Position numbers and translations under genes: made by a program
Part shown: piece after piece, positions 36,258 to 45,927 of the stretch
Position numbering within the stretch: the stretch's first letter is position 1
How the letters are laid out: every line of letters starts with the position of its first letter
NCBI RefSeq assembly: GCF_963169125.1
Contig: NC_084795.1
Span: 259,465,042 to 259,529,041 of the forward strand
Direction: 5' to 3'
Origin: Humulus lupulus
Lineage: Eukaryota > Streptophyta > Magnoliopsida > Rosales > Cannabaceae
Length of the DNA stretch: 64,000 nucleotides
Notes under the pieces: generated by a model
What the model was told of the DNA's origin: nothing
Database searches by the model: none
Seen by the model: only the letters and a program-made list of their open reading frames with translations

Positions 36258-39200
36258 GAGCGAGCCCCAGAGATACAAGGGGAGGTCCGCACCATTTTTG
36301 GAGGCCCAGGATTTGGAGGAGATTCTAGGAAGGGACGAGATAAATATGCAAGAGAGGCTCGACGAAGTCTGCCCCCCTGCGTCATGAGTTTAGAACAGCG
36401 ACCCCCGAAGAGTTTCAAGGGGGAAAACGACTCGATAACGTTCACTGAGGAAGATGCACGAGGGGTACACTTCCCCCACAATGATCCGCTGGTGCTGACA
36501 GTCCAGTTGGCAAATATGCGAGTACATCGAGTCCTGGTGGACAACGGGAGCTCAGTGGACATCCTATATCGCCCGGCTTTGGAAAAAATGGGACTGGGCA
36601 TTCGTCACCTAAAGCCTTGCCAGTCGTCACTATACGGATTCACAGGGGATTTAGTGCAACCCCTTGGGATGATTGAGTTGACACTTACCATGGGGGAGCA
36701 ACCCCGCCAAACCACAGTCATGTCTAACTTTGTTGTTGTAGATTGCGCATCAACTTTCAACGCGGTATTAGGGAGGCCCTCCCTGAGAGAATTGAAAGCC
36801 ATAACTTCAATATATCACTTAGTTGTCAAGTTCCCGACCCCAGGGGGGATCGCGAGTATGAAAGGAGAACAGAAGGAAGCAAGGGAGTGTTATAACACCT
36901 CACTTCGCACGCCTGCAAAGCCACGTGAGCCGATGGCCATGGTGGTGCATGAGGCGATAAGCATGCCCGCAGGGGGTCCGCAGGAGCTGGACCCTCGGGT
37001 CGTAGATGAGGCAAGAGCAGAACCGGTAGAAGAAGTAGAGGAGGCTACGGTGACGGAAGAGCCCTTAAGGAAATTGAAGATAGGGAGAAGCCTACAAAGT
37101 GACGTGAAGGAAGAATTGATAAGATTTTTGAAGAATAATCTAGACGTGTTTGCATGGAGTCATGGGGACATGGTGGGCATAGACCCCAGCGTAATGTGCC
37201 ACCACCTGAACATCTCCCCAGGAGCAAGGCCCGTCAGGCAGAAGAGGCGGGCACTCGATCCAACAAGGTACGCAGCGTTAAAGGAAGAGGTTGACAAGTT
37301 GAAGGCCAACGGGTTCATCCGTGAGTCCTTCTATCCTGTGTGGGTATCAAACCCAGTACTCGTGCCGAAGCCAAACGGGAAGTGGAGGACTTGCGTTGAT
37401 TTCACGAATTTGAATAAAGCTTGTCCCAAGGACAGCTTCCCACTCCCCAGGATAGATCAGTTAGTAGACGCAACAGCAGGGCATGAGTTACTAAGTTTTA
37501 TGGACGCCTACTCGGGATACAACCAAATCCCAATGAACCCTGCAGATGAGGAACACACGTCATTCATTACAGACAAAGGGCTCTACTGTTATAAGGTGAT
37601 GCCCTTCGGGCTCAAAAACGCGGGAGCCACCTATCAAAGGCTGGTGAATAAAATGTTCGCAAATCAGATAGGAAGGAATATGGAAGTGTATGTGGATGAC
37701 ATGCTAGTGAAGACCAAAGTAGCAGCAGGGCTCAACAAAGACCTTGGTGAGATGTTTGACACGCTCAGGAAATATCGGATGAAACTGAACCCAGCCAAAT
37801 GCACCTTCGGGGTATCCTCAGGAAAATTCTTGGGCTTCATGGTCAATTCCAGAGGAATCGAGGCCAACCCCGACAAGATAAAGGCACTCATAGAAATGAG
37901 CCCGCCGAAGAATAAGAAGGAGGTACAATGCCTAACAGGGAGGGTGGCGGCCCTTAATAGGTTCATCTCAAGATCCACCGACAAGTGCCTCCCATTCTTT
38001 GACATCCTCAAAGGGAGCAAAAAGTTCGCTTGGGATGAAAAATGTGAGGAAGCCTTTGTCAGGTTGAAAGAGCACCTGGGGAAGCCGCCCCTGTTAGCAA
38101 AGCCAGAGAAGGGCGAGAAGTTGTACCTATACTTGGCGGTGTCGGAGCATGCCATCAGCGCAGCCTTAGTTAAGGGAGAGAAGAAGCAACAACAGCCCGT
38201 ATACTATATCAGCAAGCGTCTGGTGGACGCGGAGAGCCGGTATCCAGAGATCGAAAAACTGGCCTATGCGCTAGTAGTGGCGTCGAGGAAGTTGAAGCCT
38301 TACTTCCATGCGCATACGATTGATGTCTTAACAGATAGTCCTTTGAGACAAGTCCTACATAAGCCAGAGACCTCAGGGAGGCTAATGAAATGGTCGATTG
38401 AGCTAAGTCAGTTTGATATTGTCTACACCCCAAGGGCCTCCATCAATGGACAGGTGCTGGAAGATTTTATAGTAGAATTCACCCATCAGCCGAATGAAGG
38501 ACAGAGTGAAGGAGGGGCGCAGCCTGTTGTGGAGGATGAACTGGGAGATGTAGAGGAGTGGAGTTTGCATGTTGACGGGGCGTCAAATGAAGGAGGATCA
38601 GGAGCGGGCATCATGATGACTGGGCCCGAGGGACACAGAATGTACTGCGCAATCCGGTTTGGGTTCGAGGCCTCCAATAATGAGGCGGAGTACGAGGCGC
38701 TCTTAGCTGGCCTGCGCCTAGCCCAGGAACTGAAAGTAACACGCCTTCATATTTTCAGTGATTCGCAATTGGTGGTATGCCAAATAAAGGGGGAGTACCA
38801 GGCAAGGGGGCCCAGGATGGCAGCATATTTAGAGAAGGTGAAGGGCTACCTGGGACGAATGGTGGCATATACTATAGAGCAAATCCCCAGAGAAAAGAAC
38901 ACCCATGCCGATGCACTTGCAAAGCTGGCATCTACCAAGGATGGTGATGTCTTGGAATCAATACCCGTGGAGTACTTGCCAAAGCCCAGCATCGAAGGCC
39001 CAGATGTGCACATGATCGGCGTCCCAAAGAAATTATGGACCGAGCCAATCAAGAGGTACCTGGAGGAAGGAGTCTTGCCTGCGGATAAAAACGAATCTCG
39101 GAGGTTGGTGTACAAGGCCGCAAGGTATGCCTTGATAGATGGGGTCCTTTACAAAAGAGGATTCTCCATGCCTCTCCTGCGGTGTGTTGAAGAAGAGGAG

Positions 39201-40271
39201 GCGTTGAAGGTGTTACAAGAGATCCATGAGGGAGAATGCGGCAACCACGAAAGTGGACCCTCCACGGCTTGGAAGGCCATAAGGCAAGGATACTACTGGC
39301 CTTCCATGGAGAAAGACGCACAGGACTTTGCCACGAAATGCGACAAGTGCCAGAGGCACTCCAATTACCCTCGAAGACCCCCAAGCGAACTGACCAGCAT
39401 GCCCAGCCCCTGGCCCTTCACTATCTGGGGGATAGACTTAATCGGCGCTCTTCCTACAGGCAGAGGTGGAGCGAAGTACGCGGTGGTGGCAGTGGATTAT
39501 TTCACCAAGTGGGTAGAAGCGGAACCCCTTGTGAAGATAACCGCTAAGCACATCACCTCTTTTGTCAACAAATTCATCGTGTGCCGGTATGGGGTTCCCT
39601 ACAAAATTATTTCCGACAATGGAACCCAATTTGAAGGAGGAGCCTTCGATGAATACTGTAAGGAAAGAGGTATAAGGAGGAGCTTCTCCGCGGTGGTACA
39701 CCCCCAGGGCAATGGGCAAGTGGAGGCCATCAACAGGGTCCTAAAGAAGAACCTAAAGACAAAGCTGGAGAAGATGAAAGGAGCCTGGGCAGATGAGCTA
39801 CCAAATGTGCTGTGGGCTTACAGAACCACCCCACGCACGACAACTGGGGAGTCCCCATTCTCCTTGGCCTATGGATGCGAGGCTGTGCTCCCAGTCGAAA
39901 TGCGAGTCATGTCCCGCGGGGTGCAGGCGTATGAAGACGAAGCCAACCACATAGCCCTGACCGAAAGCTTAGACCTCCTGGAGGAAAAGAGAGAAAAAGC
40001 CCAGATGAGGGTGGCGGTATACCAGCAACGCGCCGCAAGGTACTACAATTCGAGGGTGCGAGAGAGAACTTTCAGAGTCGGCGACCTGGTGCTGAGGAAG
40101 GTGCTCCCAAACACACGAGACCCAGGTGCAGGAGTGCTGGGGGCAAATTGGGAGGGACCCTACCAAGTTGCTCAGTGCATCCCCCCAAACACTTACAAGC
40201 TGGCGCGCATGGACGACACCATCGTCCCCCGGGCATGGAACGCGGAACACCTGAGGAAGTACTACCAGTAA
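36258..40271 (+). CDS. E4 pol: protease, RT, RNase H, second RNase H, integrase
   Basis: Same frame as gag, open from the TAG at 36255 to TAA 40269-40271; the first in-frame ATG (36384) gives 1295 residues. Positions count from that ATG. The protease has DNGSS at 53-57; RT 'VDFTNLNKACPKD' is about 338, with YVDD about 436; the first RNase H is about 560-690. A second, archaeal-like RNase H carries 'HVDGASNEGGSGAG' (about 728) and 'SDSQLVV' and marks the Tat clade. Integrase has the HHCC region (CDKC about 990), the D of 'WGIDLIG' (about 1015), the D of 'ISDNGTQFEGG' (about 1080) and the E of 'GNGQVEAINRV' (about 1115). Every catalytic residue I looked for is present. Translation would need the upstream TAG codons to be bypassed, or another start. 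Confidence 0.93.
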   Translation, partial: ERAPEIQGEVRTIFGGPGFGGDSRKGRDKYAREARRSLPPCVMSLEQRPPKSFKGENDSITFTEEDARGVHFPHNDPLVLTVQLANMRVHRVLVDNGSSVDILYRPALEKMGLGIRHLKPCQSSLYGFTGDLVQPLGMIELTLTMGEQPRQTTVMSNFVVVDCASTFNAVLGRPSLRELKAITSIYHLVVKFPTPGGIASMKGEQKEARECYNTSLRTPAKPREPMAMVVHEAISMPAGGPQELDPRVVDEARAEPVEEVEEATVTEEPLRKLKIGRSLQSDVKEELIRFLKNNLDVFAWSHGDMVGIDPSVMCHHLNISPGARPVRQKRRALDPTRYAALKEEVDKLKANGFIRESFYPVWVSNPVLVPKPNGKWRTCVDFTNLNKACPKDSFPLPRIDQLVDATAGHELLSFMDAYSGYNQIPMNPADEEHTSFITDKGLYCYKVMPFGLKNAGATYQRLVNKMFANQIGRNMEVYVDDMLVKTKVAAGLNKDLGEMFDTLRKYRMKLNPAKCTFGVSSGKFLGFMVNSRGIEANPDKIKALIEMSPPKNKKEVQCLTGRVAALNRFISRSTDKCLPFFDILKGSKKFAWDEKCEEAFVRLKEHLGKPPLLAKPEKGEKLYLYLAVSEHAISAALVKGEKKQQQPVYYISKRLVDAESRYPEIEKLAYALVVASRKLKPYFHAHTIDVLTDSPLRQVLHKPETSGRLMKWSIELSQFDIVYTPRASINGQVLEDFIVEFTHQPNEGQSEGGAQPVVEDELGDVEEWSLHVDGASNEGGSGAGIMMTGPEGHRMYCAIRFGFEASNNEAEYEALLAGLRLAQELKVTRLHIFSDSQLVVCQIKGEYQARGPRMAAYLEKVKGYLGRMVAYTIEQIPREKNTHADALAKLASTKDGDVLESIPVEYLPKPSIEGPDVHMIGVPKKLWTEPIKRYLEEGVLPADKNESRRLVYKAARYALIDGVLYKRGFSMPLLRCVEEEEALKVLQEIHEGECGNHESGPSTAWKAIRQGYYWPSMEKDAQDFATKCDKCQRHSNYPRRPPSELTSMPSPWPFTIWGIDLIGALPTGRGGAKYAVVAVDYFTKWVEAEPLVKITAKHITSFVNKFIVCRYGVPYKIISDNGTQFEGGAFDEYCKERGIRRSFSAVVHPQGNGQVEAINRVLKKNLKTKLEKMKGAWADELPNVLWAYRTTPRTTTGESPFSLAYGCEAVLPVEMRVMSRGVQAYEDEANHIALTESLDLLEEKREKAQMRVAVYQQRAARYYNSRVRERTFRVGDLVLRKVLPNTRDPGAGVLGANWEGPYQVAQCIPPNTYKLARMDDTIVPRAWNAEHLRKYYQ

Positions 40272-41389
40272 GGCGCCCATGCCCACGGATAAAAGCACAA
40301 GTGTAGCGCGCTGCCTTGATATGGTAGGAAGAAATCAAAGAGGTTACCTAGATAACCTCCTAAGTAGGCGTGAGCCTTTTTATTTTGTTTTATGTGAAAA
40401 TCACCTATGTACCGTTGCAACTACGTGTATGAGACCATTATGTTACGAATATAATGAGTGAAACCACGTGTTATAAGTAAAACTATTAGCCTCTTCGTGT
40501 GTTATTTTTTCTTCAGTACCCGGGCATCAGCCAAAGTGTCCGCCGAAATAAATTTCACCAAACACTTGGGGGGCAGGACAGAGGGCGGTAACACAGCTAG
40601 CAAGGGAAGCCTGAAAAGGACCCTCTAACGGAGGATCTTGGAAAGGACCCCTCACCCTCCTAAAAAAGAGGCTCCTAAAAAAGACCCTCTGATAAGGGAT
40701 CTTGAAAAGGGCCCTCAATTAGGAGTAGCCTAAAAACGACCCCCTATGCATTAGGAGGACCCGAGAAGGACCCCTTTTATCGGGGCCCTAGACGAAGTCC
40801 CTAAACATAGAAAGTAGTAAAAAGACCTTGCAGGGCCCCCCCTGAGTTTACGAGGATTAGCTACCCTCGTGAACATCAAGGAAGCCAAAAGGCCTTACGA
40901 AAGAAATATATATATATATATAGTGACAACACTAATAAGTCTAGAGCGGCCACCAAGCCGCCTAGCCAAAAAGGGTCCCAAAAGAGACCCTTGCCGAAAT
41001 AGTACTATGCAAAAGGACGAGAGGGACGCCTCTCGCAAAGAAATAATAAGCGCGCGCAAGAAAAACCTAAAAGGATAACTATGACCCAAGGGGTCAAAAT
41101 ATCCTTACAGAAACCACCAAGAGGCACCAAAAGAGGTCCCAGTGAACCCTCTCACATGGGATCCAAAGGACCTCCAGCCTGACAAATAAAAGAAGGGAAC
41201 CAACCAAACCGCGTCATACAGGCATAAAAGGGCCTCAAATGCAGTAGAACAAGAAATAAACAGCAACATCACATGTACTCATACATTAAAAAAAAAGGGA
41301 GTTCTCAAGATAATACAAGGGTTACTAACAGAAAAGTAGCACTAGTAATGACGCTACAAAATAAAAAACAAGAAAGGAGCGAGACTATT
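40272..41389. other. E4 spacer between pol and the antisense gene
   Basis: Homologous to 18505-19502 of E2. It has a PPT-like tract at 40565-40577, then a stretch of repeated 'aggaccc'/'gggaccc' words (about 40615-40830 and 41120-41180), and an AT dinucleotide run at about 40907-40922. No convincing ORF is present. Confidence 0.6.
40565..40577 (+). other. Internal polypurine-like tract in E4
   Basis: CTTGGGGGGCAGG, in the context 'ttcaccaaacacttggggg', conserved with E2 18771-18782. It lies about 300 bp after the pol stop and about 3.1 kb before the true 3' PPT. Confidence 0.45.
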
Positions 41390-41873
41390 TCAAGGCCTCC
41401 TGTAGTGGGCACTCCACCAGGCCGCTCGGGCAACAGCTTGCTCGCCGAAAGAGGAGAAGTCAAAGTTGGGATCCTGCCTCCACACATTGTAAAGAGCCCG
41501 GTCTATAGACTTGCGCTCGGTTATGACCCTCTCCGCCTCCAAGGAAGCGACCTTCTCCTGAGCCGACTGTAGTTCAGCCCTAAGGGCCTCAACTTCAGTC
41601 CCCATTTGGATAACCATCTCATGCGACCCGGATGCAGCAGCCTTGGCCCCCTTGAGCTCGTGCTCCAAGCATTTGGCCTTGCCCCTCAGCTCCTTGATCT
41701 TAGTCTTCAGCTTACCATTCCTCGAGTCCGACTTGGCATACTTAGTCTGGGCTTTTGACAATTGGACCTTAGTTGAGCTAAGCTCATTTTTGAGCTCCTG
41801 GACCTGGACTATGAGGCCGTCCCTTTCAGTGGTAGATGCGGAAAGGATGCCAGTCGAGAGACACGATATAGAC

Positions 41874-41972
41874 CTGCACAAGAAAACAAATGGCATCAAC
41901 AATAAGTAACAAAAAGAAGAACACAGGTGCATCTGTGCATAATGCTAATCAACGCAAGGTGTAAAGCCTCAC
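41874..41972 (-). other. Predicted GT-AG intron in the E4 antisense gene (conserved with E2)
   Basis: On the minus strand the donor is CCTGG/GTGAG and the acceptor is TTTTCTTGTGCAG/G. The length is 99 bp, against 103 bp for the E2 intron at 20103-20001. Flanking exons match E2. Confidence 0.65.
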
Positions 41973-42655
41973 CCAGGCCGCGGCACGCCTTAGCATCTCC
42001 CCGAGGTCTGATTGAGTCACGTTCCCCAGGCCCCTCCAGTCGGAGACAGGGAGACTCGCAGCTATTGGAACGAAACGCTGCCCATAAACTGAGGCCATCC
42101 TGGTCACCCAAGCCTCTGCCTCCACGCTAGGAATATCTGGTTGGACCGGAACAGACGACCCATTCGCCGAGGCAGGAGGAGGCACAGCAGAAGAGAAAAA
42201 TTGAGATTCTGGTGCATCAGCAGGGAGCTCCGCGAGCCCGACGAAATCAGCATCCGGTACGCCGAGGTCATGAGGGGTCGGAGGGAAGGCATCGCCGCCA
42301 TCATGGCCAGGAGGGGCGTAGCATCCTGCCGTGGCCTGCAGGTCCAGAGGGTGAAAGGCCGTGTCCTGGACGTGGGGGTCATGAGGAGGACATCCCCCTG
42401 GGGACAGGGGGGCATCCTCCATCTCCACCTCAACCGCATCCTCGTGCAGTGATGGCCCAGCCGACGTAGCCACAACCTTCTTAGACCCGGTGATCGACCA
42501 CAGGAACTTAGAGTTAGTGACCGGGGACAATTGGTGGCGGGTGAGATTTTCCACCGTAAAAAGGACCGTCGCCTTCTTCTGAGCGGAATCTGTAGCAATG
42601 AGTTTGCCTATGGCCTCCGCCTCAGACCCGATGACCGAAGGATCCGCAAAGTACC

Positions 42656-42741
42656 CTACAAGAACCACGTCAATGTCAATACAAGCGAGAGTGCAAAACA
42701 GTAAGTTCTAGTAAGAGAGAAGGAAGGATCAGGATACTTAC
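42656..42741 (-). other. Predicted GT-AG intron in the E4 antisense gene
   Basis: On the minus strand the donor is CCTA/GTAAGT and the acceptor is GTTCTTGTAG, 86 bp. In E2 the matching donor reads CTCA/ATAAGC, so the GT is lost there, while an AG acceptor (TATTATGCAG) remains before the homologous exon. Confidence 0.55.
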
Positions 42742-43530
42742 TAGGATTAGCACGGAAGCTTTCACGAACCGAGAGAGGCCCCTCTACCCAAAAAAAATCT
42801 TGCTTCCATGGCCCGGTATTGGACACCGAGCCCTCTATTAAGGGGAGCTCACTGTTGGCCTTTTGCAAGTAGTAGAAGCCTTTGCACCTGGGCAATGCTA
42901 TAAGGTTATACAAAGTATGCACCTCCTGCGCCGTCGGGGCACGTTTCTCATTGTCCTTAAACCAGACGAAGAGGCAACTTAAGGTCAGCCAACTGTTGGG
43001 CGACAGTTGGAGAGGGGCCAAATCAAAATAGTTGAGAACCGCCACGAAGAATGGATGCAGAGGAATGGTGCCACCCGCCTTCAGAATTTGTTCGCTCAAA
43101 GCCACAAAGCCCCCGTTTAGGGCGGTCAGCCCGGCAAGTCTCTTGAGGAGCGTGCAAGGCATATTCCGGAGGAGCTCGGTAATGTTTCACGATTGCCTTC
43201 AATTTATTCAGAGGGGCGCGCATATGGTCAAAATAAGCTCGGGCTAATGTACCCCATCCCAAGTGTTGTTGGTCTGAATCCGATAAAATAAGTAAATAAA
43301 CGGGAGAAGAGAAGAAAATATACCTCGAGCGATTGAAAGAATGAGGTCGGAGTCCAAGGAAGGTTGGGAGGCGAAAAGCACCAAAGCGTTGAAAATGCGC
43401 GTCTGCAAGAATCAATCAGAAATGTGTGTTAGTCCAAAAATAGACACACCAAGAAACTAGCTTAAAAAAAAAAATGATGATGATGGAAAAATGGAAAAGT
43501 GATGAAATTATAGAGAAAGTGTGGTTGTGG

Positions 43531-43585
43531 GGGGTTGAACCCTTTACCTCTTGGAAGGAGCAAGGGTCTAACTACCACTAAGCCA
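43531..43585 (-). promoter_or_regulatory. tRNA-like sequence with pol III A and B boxes (SINE-like)
   Basis: On the minus strand, TGGCTTAGTGG (43585-43575) matches the A-box consensus and GGGTTCAACCCC (43542-43531) contains a B-box (GGTTCAANNCC). The 32-bp gap between them is the spacing found in tRNAs. The stretch lies upstream of the antisense gene, on the same strand. It may be a tRNA-derived SINE head or a captured tRNA relic; cloverleaf pairing was not verified. Confidence 0.45.
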
Positions 43586-43620
43586 AGGAGGTAAGAAGTA
43601 AATATTGAGCCATGCATGAT

Positions 43621-43634
43621 GGCCTATTTATAGG
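43621..43634 (-). promoter_or_regulatory. TATA box on the antisense strand of E4
   Basis: The minus strand reads CCTATAAATAGGCC, a textbook plant TATA box. It lies about 210 bp upstream of the first antisense exon block, between the PPT and the gene, and suggests a promoter for the antisense transcript independent of the LTR. Confidence 0.55.
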
Positions 43635-43680
43635 AACCAAGATGAATAGTCTACAAGAGCACCTAAAGGCCCTCTCCTAG

Positions 43681-43694
43681 ACTAGGGGGGCAAG
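43681..43694 (+). other. E4 3' polypurine tract
   Basis: ACTAGGGGGGCAAG lies directly before the 3' LTR TGTTGATG. It is the expected plus-strand primer site, matching GACTGGGGGACAAG in E2. Confidence 0.8.
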
Positions 43695-45269
43695 TGTTGA
43701 TGCTCATAATCTCATCAAGAGAAAATATAAGGCCGTCCCATTCCGCGAGGCCATCAAACAGGCGAGGCCATCAGAGGGGCCGCCGCGGGGCCGTCTAAGG
43801 CGCCCCATGCGCGAGGCCAAGAGGGGGTCGCGAGGCCGTCTAAGGCGTCCCATGCGCGAGGCCAAGAGTGGCCGCGAGGCCGTCTACGGCACCCCATACG
43901 CGAGGCAAAGAGGGGCCGCGAGGCCGTCTAAGGCGTCCCATGCGCGAGGCCAAGAGGGGGTCGCGAGGCCGTCTAAGGCGTCCCATGCGCGAAGCCAAGA
44001 GGGGGTCGCGAGGCCGTTTAAGGCGTCCCATGCGCGAAGCCAAGAGTGGCCGCGAGGCCGTCTACGGCGCCCCATGCGCGAGGCCAAGAGGGGACGCGAG
44101 GCCGTCTACGGCACCCCATGCGCGAGGCCAAGAGGGGCCGCGGGGCCGTCTAAGGCGCCCCATGCGCGAGGCCAAGAGGGGCCGCGAGGCCGTCTACGGC
44201 ATCCCATGCGCGAGGCCAAGAGGGGGTCGCGAGGCCGTCTAAGGCGTCCCATGCGTGAGGCCAAGAGTGGCCGCGAGGCCGTCTGAGGCGCCCCATGCGC
44301 GAGGCCAATAGGGGGTCGCGAGGCCGTCTAAGGCGCCCCATGCGCGAGGCCAAGAGGGGCCGCAAGGCCGTCTACGACACCCCATGCGCGAGGCCAAGAG
44401 TGGCCGCGAGGCCGTCTACGGCGCCCCATGCGCGAGGCCAAGAGGGGCCGCGAGGCCGTCTACGGCGCCCCATGCGCGAGGCCAAGAGGGGCCGCGGAGC
44501 CGTCTAAGGCGCCCCATGCGCGAGGCAAAGAGGGCCCCCGGGGCCGTCTACGGCACCCCATGCGCGAGGCCGTGCAAGGTCCCACGCGCGCACGCCCCGG
44601 GAGGTCCATCAGCCCACAATCTTCTCAGGAGGCCGACACCCCATGACTTGACGTGTATGGGCCCAGGACCCCTACTCGACGCCACGGCCAGTACGGGCAC
44701 CAAGGATCCCCTTTTTCACACATCGAAGTCCCTATGCTTAGGAAATCCAGTACGATTCGAATGAGACATATTTGTACGACCAAGTACTAAGTACGGATAC
44801 CAGGACCAGTGAGGTTGCTGGGGTAAGGATCATGGTCCGTACGCCTACGGCCATAGGGCAGAGCCGACACCACGACCTCCTGCGCCACTATGCCTGCCAC
44901 CACGTATCAGACATGGGCACAGAAAAATGGTGGAAACGCCTCCCTGACACCTGCTCATGTACGAGATGTACGTCCACGACCTCTGAAGCCACTCCCCTGA
45001 CACAGTACGAATGTACCACTTGGTCCCTTGGACCACTATGTACCTAAGGCCATTAGAGCCTACTATAAAAGGAACTCCAAGGCCACCTGAAAGGGGGTTG
45101 GAAATTTTACTGTAGCAGAGACATTAGTGTGAATGAGATACTGAATTCTCCATTGTTGTTATTCCATTGTTTTTGAGTTATTGTTCAAGTTTTCATAGCT
45201 TTCCAATTAGCGATTTTAATTTGATAATTTTTCCAACTTAACTTCGTTGACGAGTTCTCACCGTCAACA
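43695..45269 (+). repeat. E4 3' LTR
   Basis: TGTTGATGCTCA to CACCGTCAACA, 1575 bp. Outside the minisatellite I find two differences from the 5' LTR (GAG/GAT near 44757 and AAG/AGG near 44857). It is followed by TSD CCTGG. Confidence 0.95.
43800..44575. repeat. 44-45 bp GC-rich minisatellite in the E4 3' LTR
   Basis: The same array as in the 5' LTR. It has an extra unit near 44520-44565 ('gaggcaaagagggcccccgg') and one unit that is full-length here but shortened by about 10 bp in the 5' LTR (near 33266). Together these account for the length difference between the LTRs. Confidence 0.93.
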
Positions 45270-45274
45270 CCTGG

Positions 45275-45927
45275 TAAGTTAGTCGTGGTGGCAGTTGCTG
45301 GCGTCTTGTTAAAGTAACACGACATAGGACATGGTAAGAGGCGAAGGATAGTGAATACTACGATTTGGCAATGGTTCAGAGAGAAAGCCAAATAGGTTGT
45401 TGGAACTCTTAAGGCAGGAGTGTCTGCCTATTTGAAAGAATAAAAGAACTTGTAAATTGTTAAATTATGAGGAAATAAAGTTCCGGAAGGAAAGATTTGT
45501 ATCTCTAAGTAATGACAGACAAGGATTTGTATAGTGTTCAGAGGAAGAAAGGAGAGTTCTGACTCTTGATTCAACATAAGTTCTAAAGTTTTACCAAGGG
45601 TTAGGCCAGCGGGGCCTACCAATTGATCCCACCTAGTAGGGGTGATGAATTTTGAGTATCTCTGGAATCAGGAATAAGACAATGAATTGGTCATTGTAAC
45701 CTAGGCAGACCCTGAGGCTTCAGCAGGGTTGCGGTGTAAACGAGGGGCTATCGAGAGTATGGCTATTAGACAAGGTCTAGTGGGACAAGACTGTCACTCC
45801 TGAAAGAGTGTTGTTGGGAACTAAAGTAAGGCAATGGACCTTGGAAATCATGGTCAGAGTTGCGGGTTTACTGACTAATGTGTTTGGGTAAATTTCGAGG
45901 ACGAAATTTTTATGAGGAGGGGATAGT
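45275..45927 (+). pseudogene. E3 interior, right part, with 3' PPT
   Basis: No long ORF. The last bases, 'aatttcgaggacgaaattt' (about 45890-45910) followed by the purine run GAGGAGGGGATAG (45914-45926), are the characteristic 3' end of Tekay/Del-type chromovirus pol plus PPT. With 28899-32822 it makes up the E3 interior, split by E4 at TSD CCTGG. Confidence 0.65.

Larger units (their letters stand above)
41390..43415 (-). pseudogene. E4 antisense gene (Tat extra ORF), multi-exon
   Basis: Read leftwards on the minus strand, the exons suggested by splice signals are: one ending 'AATCGCTCGAG' before GTATAT (near 43325); one from about 43250 to 42742 with 'APPEYALHAPQETC' and 'FFVAVLNYFDLAPLQL' (PF04195-like); one at 42655-41973 with 'FADPSVIGSEAEAIG' and an acidic Pro-rich region; and a last exon at 41873-41390 with a coiled coil and 'QDPNFDFSSFGEQA'. 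Introns 42741-42656 and 41972-41874 have GT-AG ends. A frameshift near 43100-43160 and one near the start of the last exon (relative to E2) make it doubtful that the copy is functional. Its role is unknown; homologous antisense ORFs are reported in Tat elements. It lacks the N-terminal exon seen in E2 (48533-48332). Confidence 0.7.
32828..45269 (+). mobile_element. E4: Tat-lineage Ty3/gypsy element, youngest of the nest
   Basis: LTRs are 32828-34350 and 43695-45269, with perfect TSD CCTGG (32823-32827 and 45270-45274). It contains PBS, gag, pol, spacer, antisense gene and PPT, with no further insertion. Outside the minisatellite, comparison of the LTRs over about 690 bp (33661-34350 versus 44580-45269) shows only two substitutions by eye, so the insertion is recent. 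It is close to E2 in coding sequence and layout; the LTR minisatellites differ. Confidence 0.96.
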
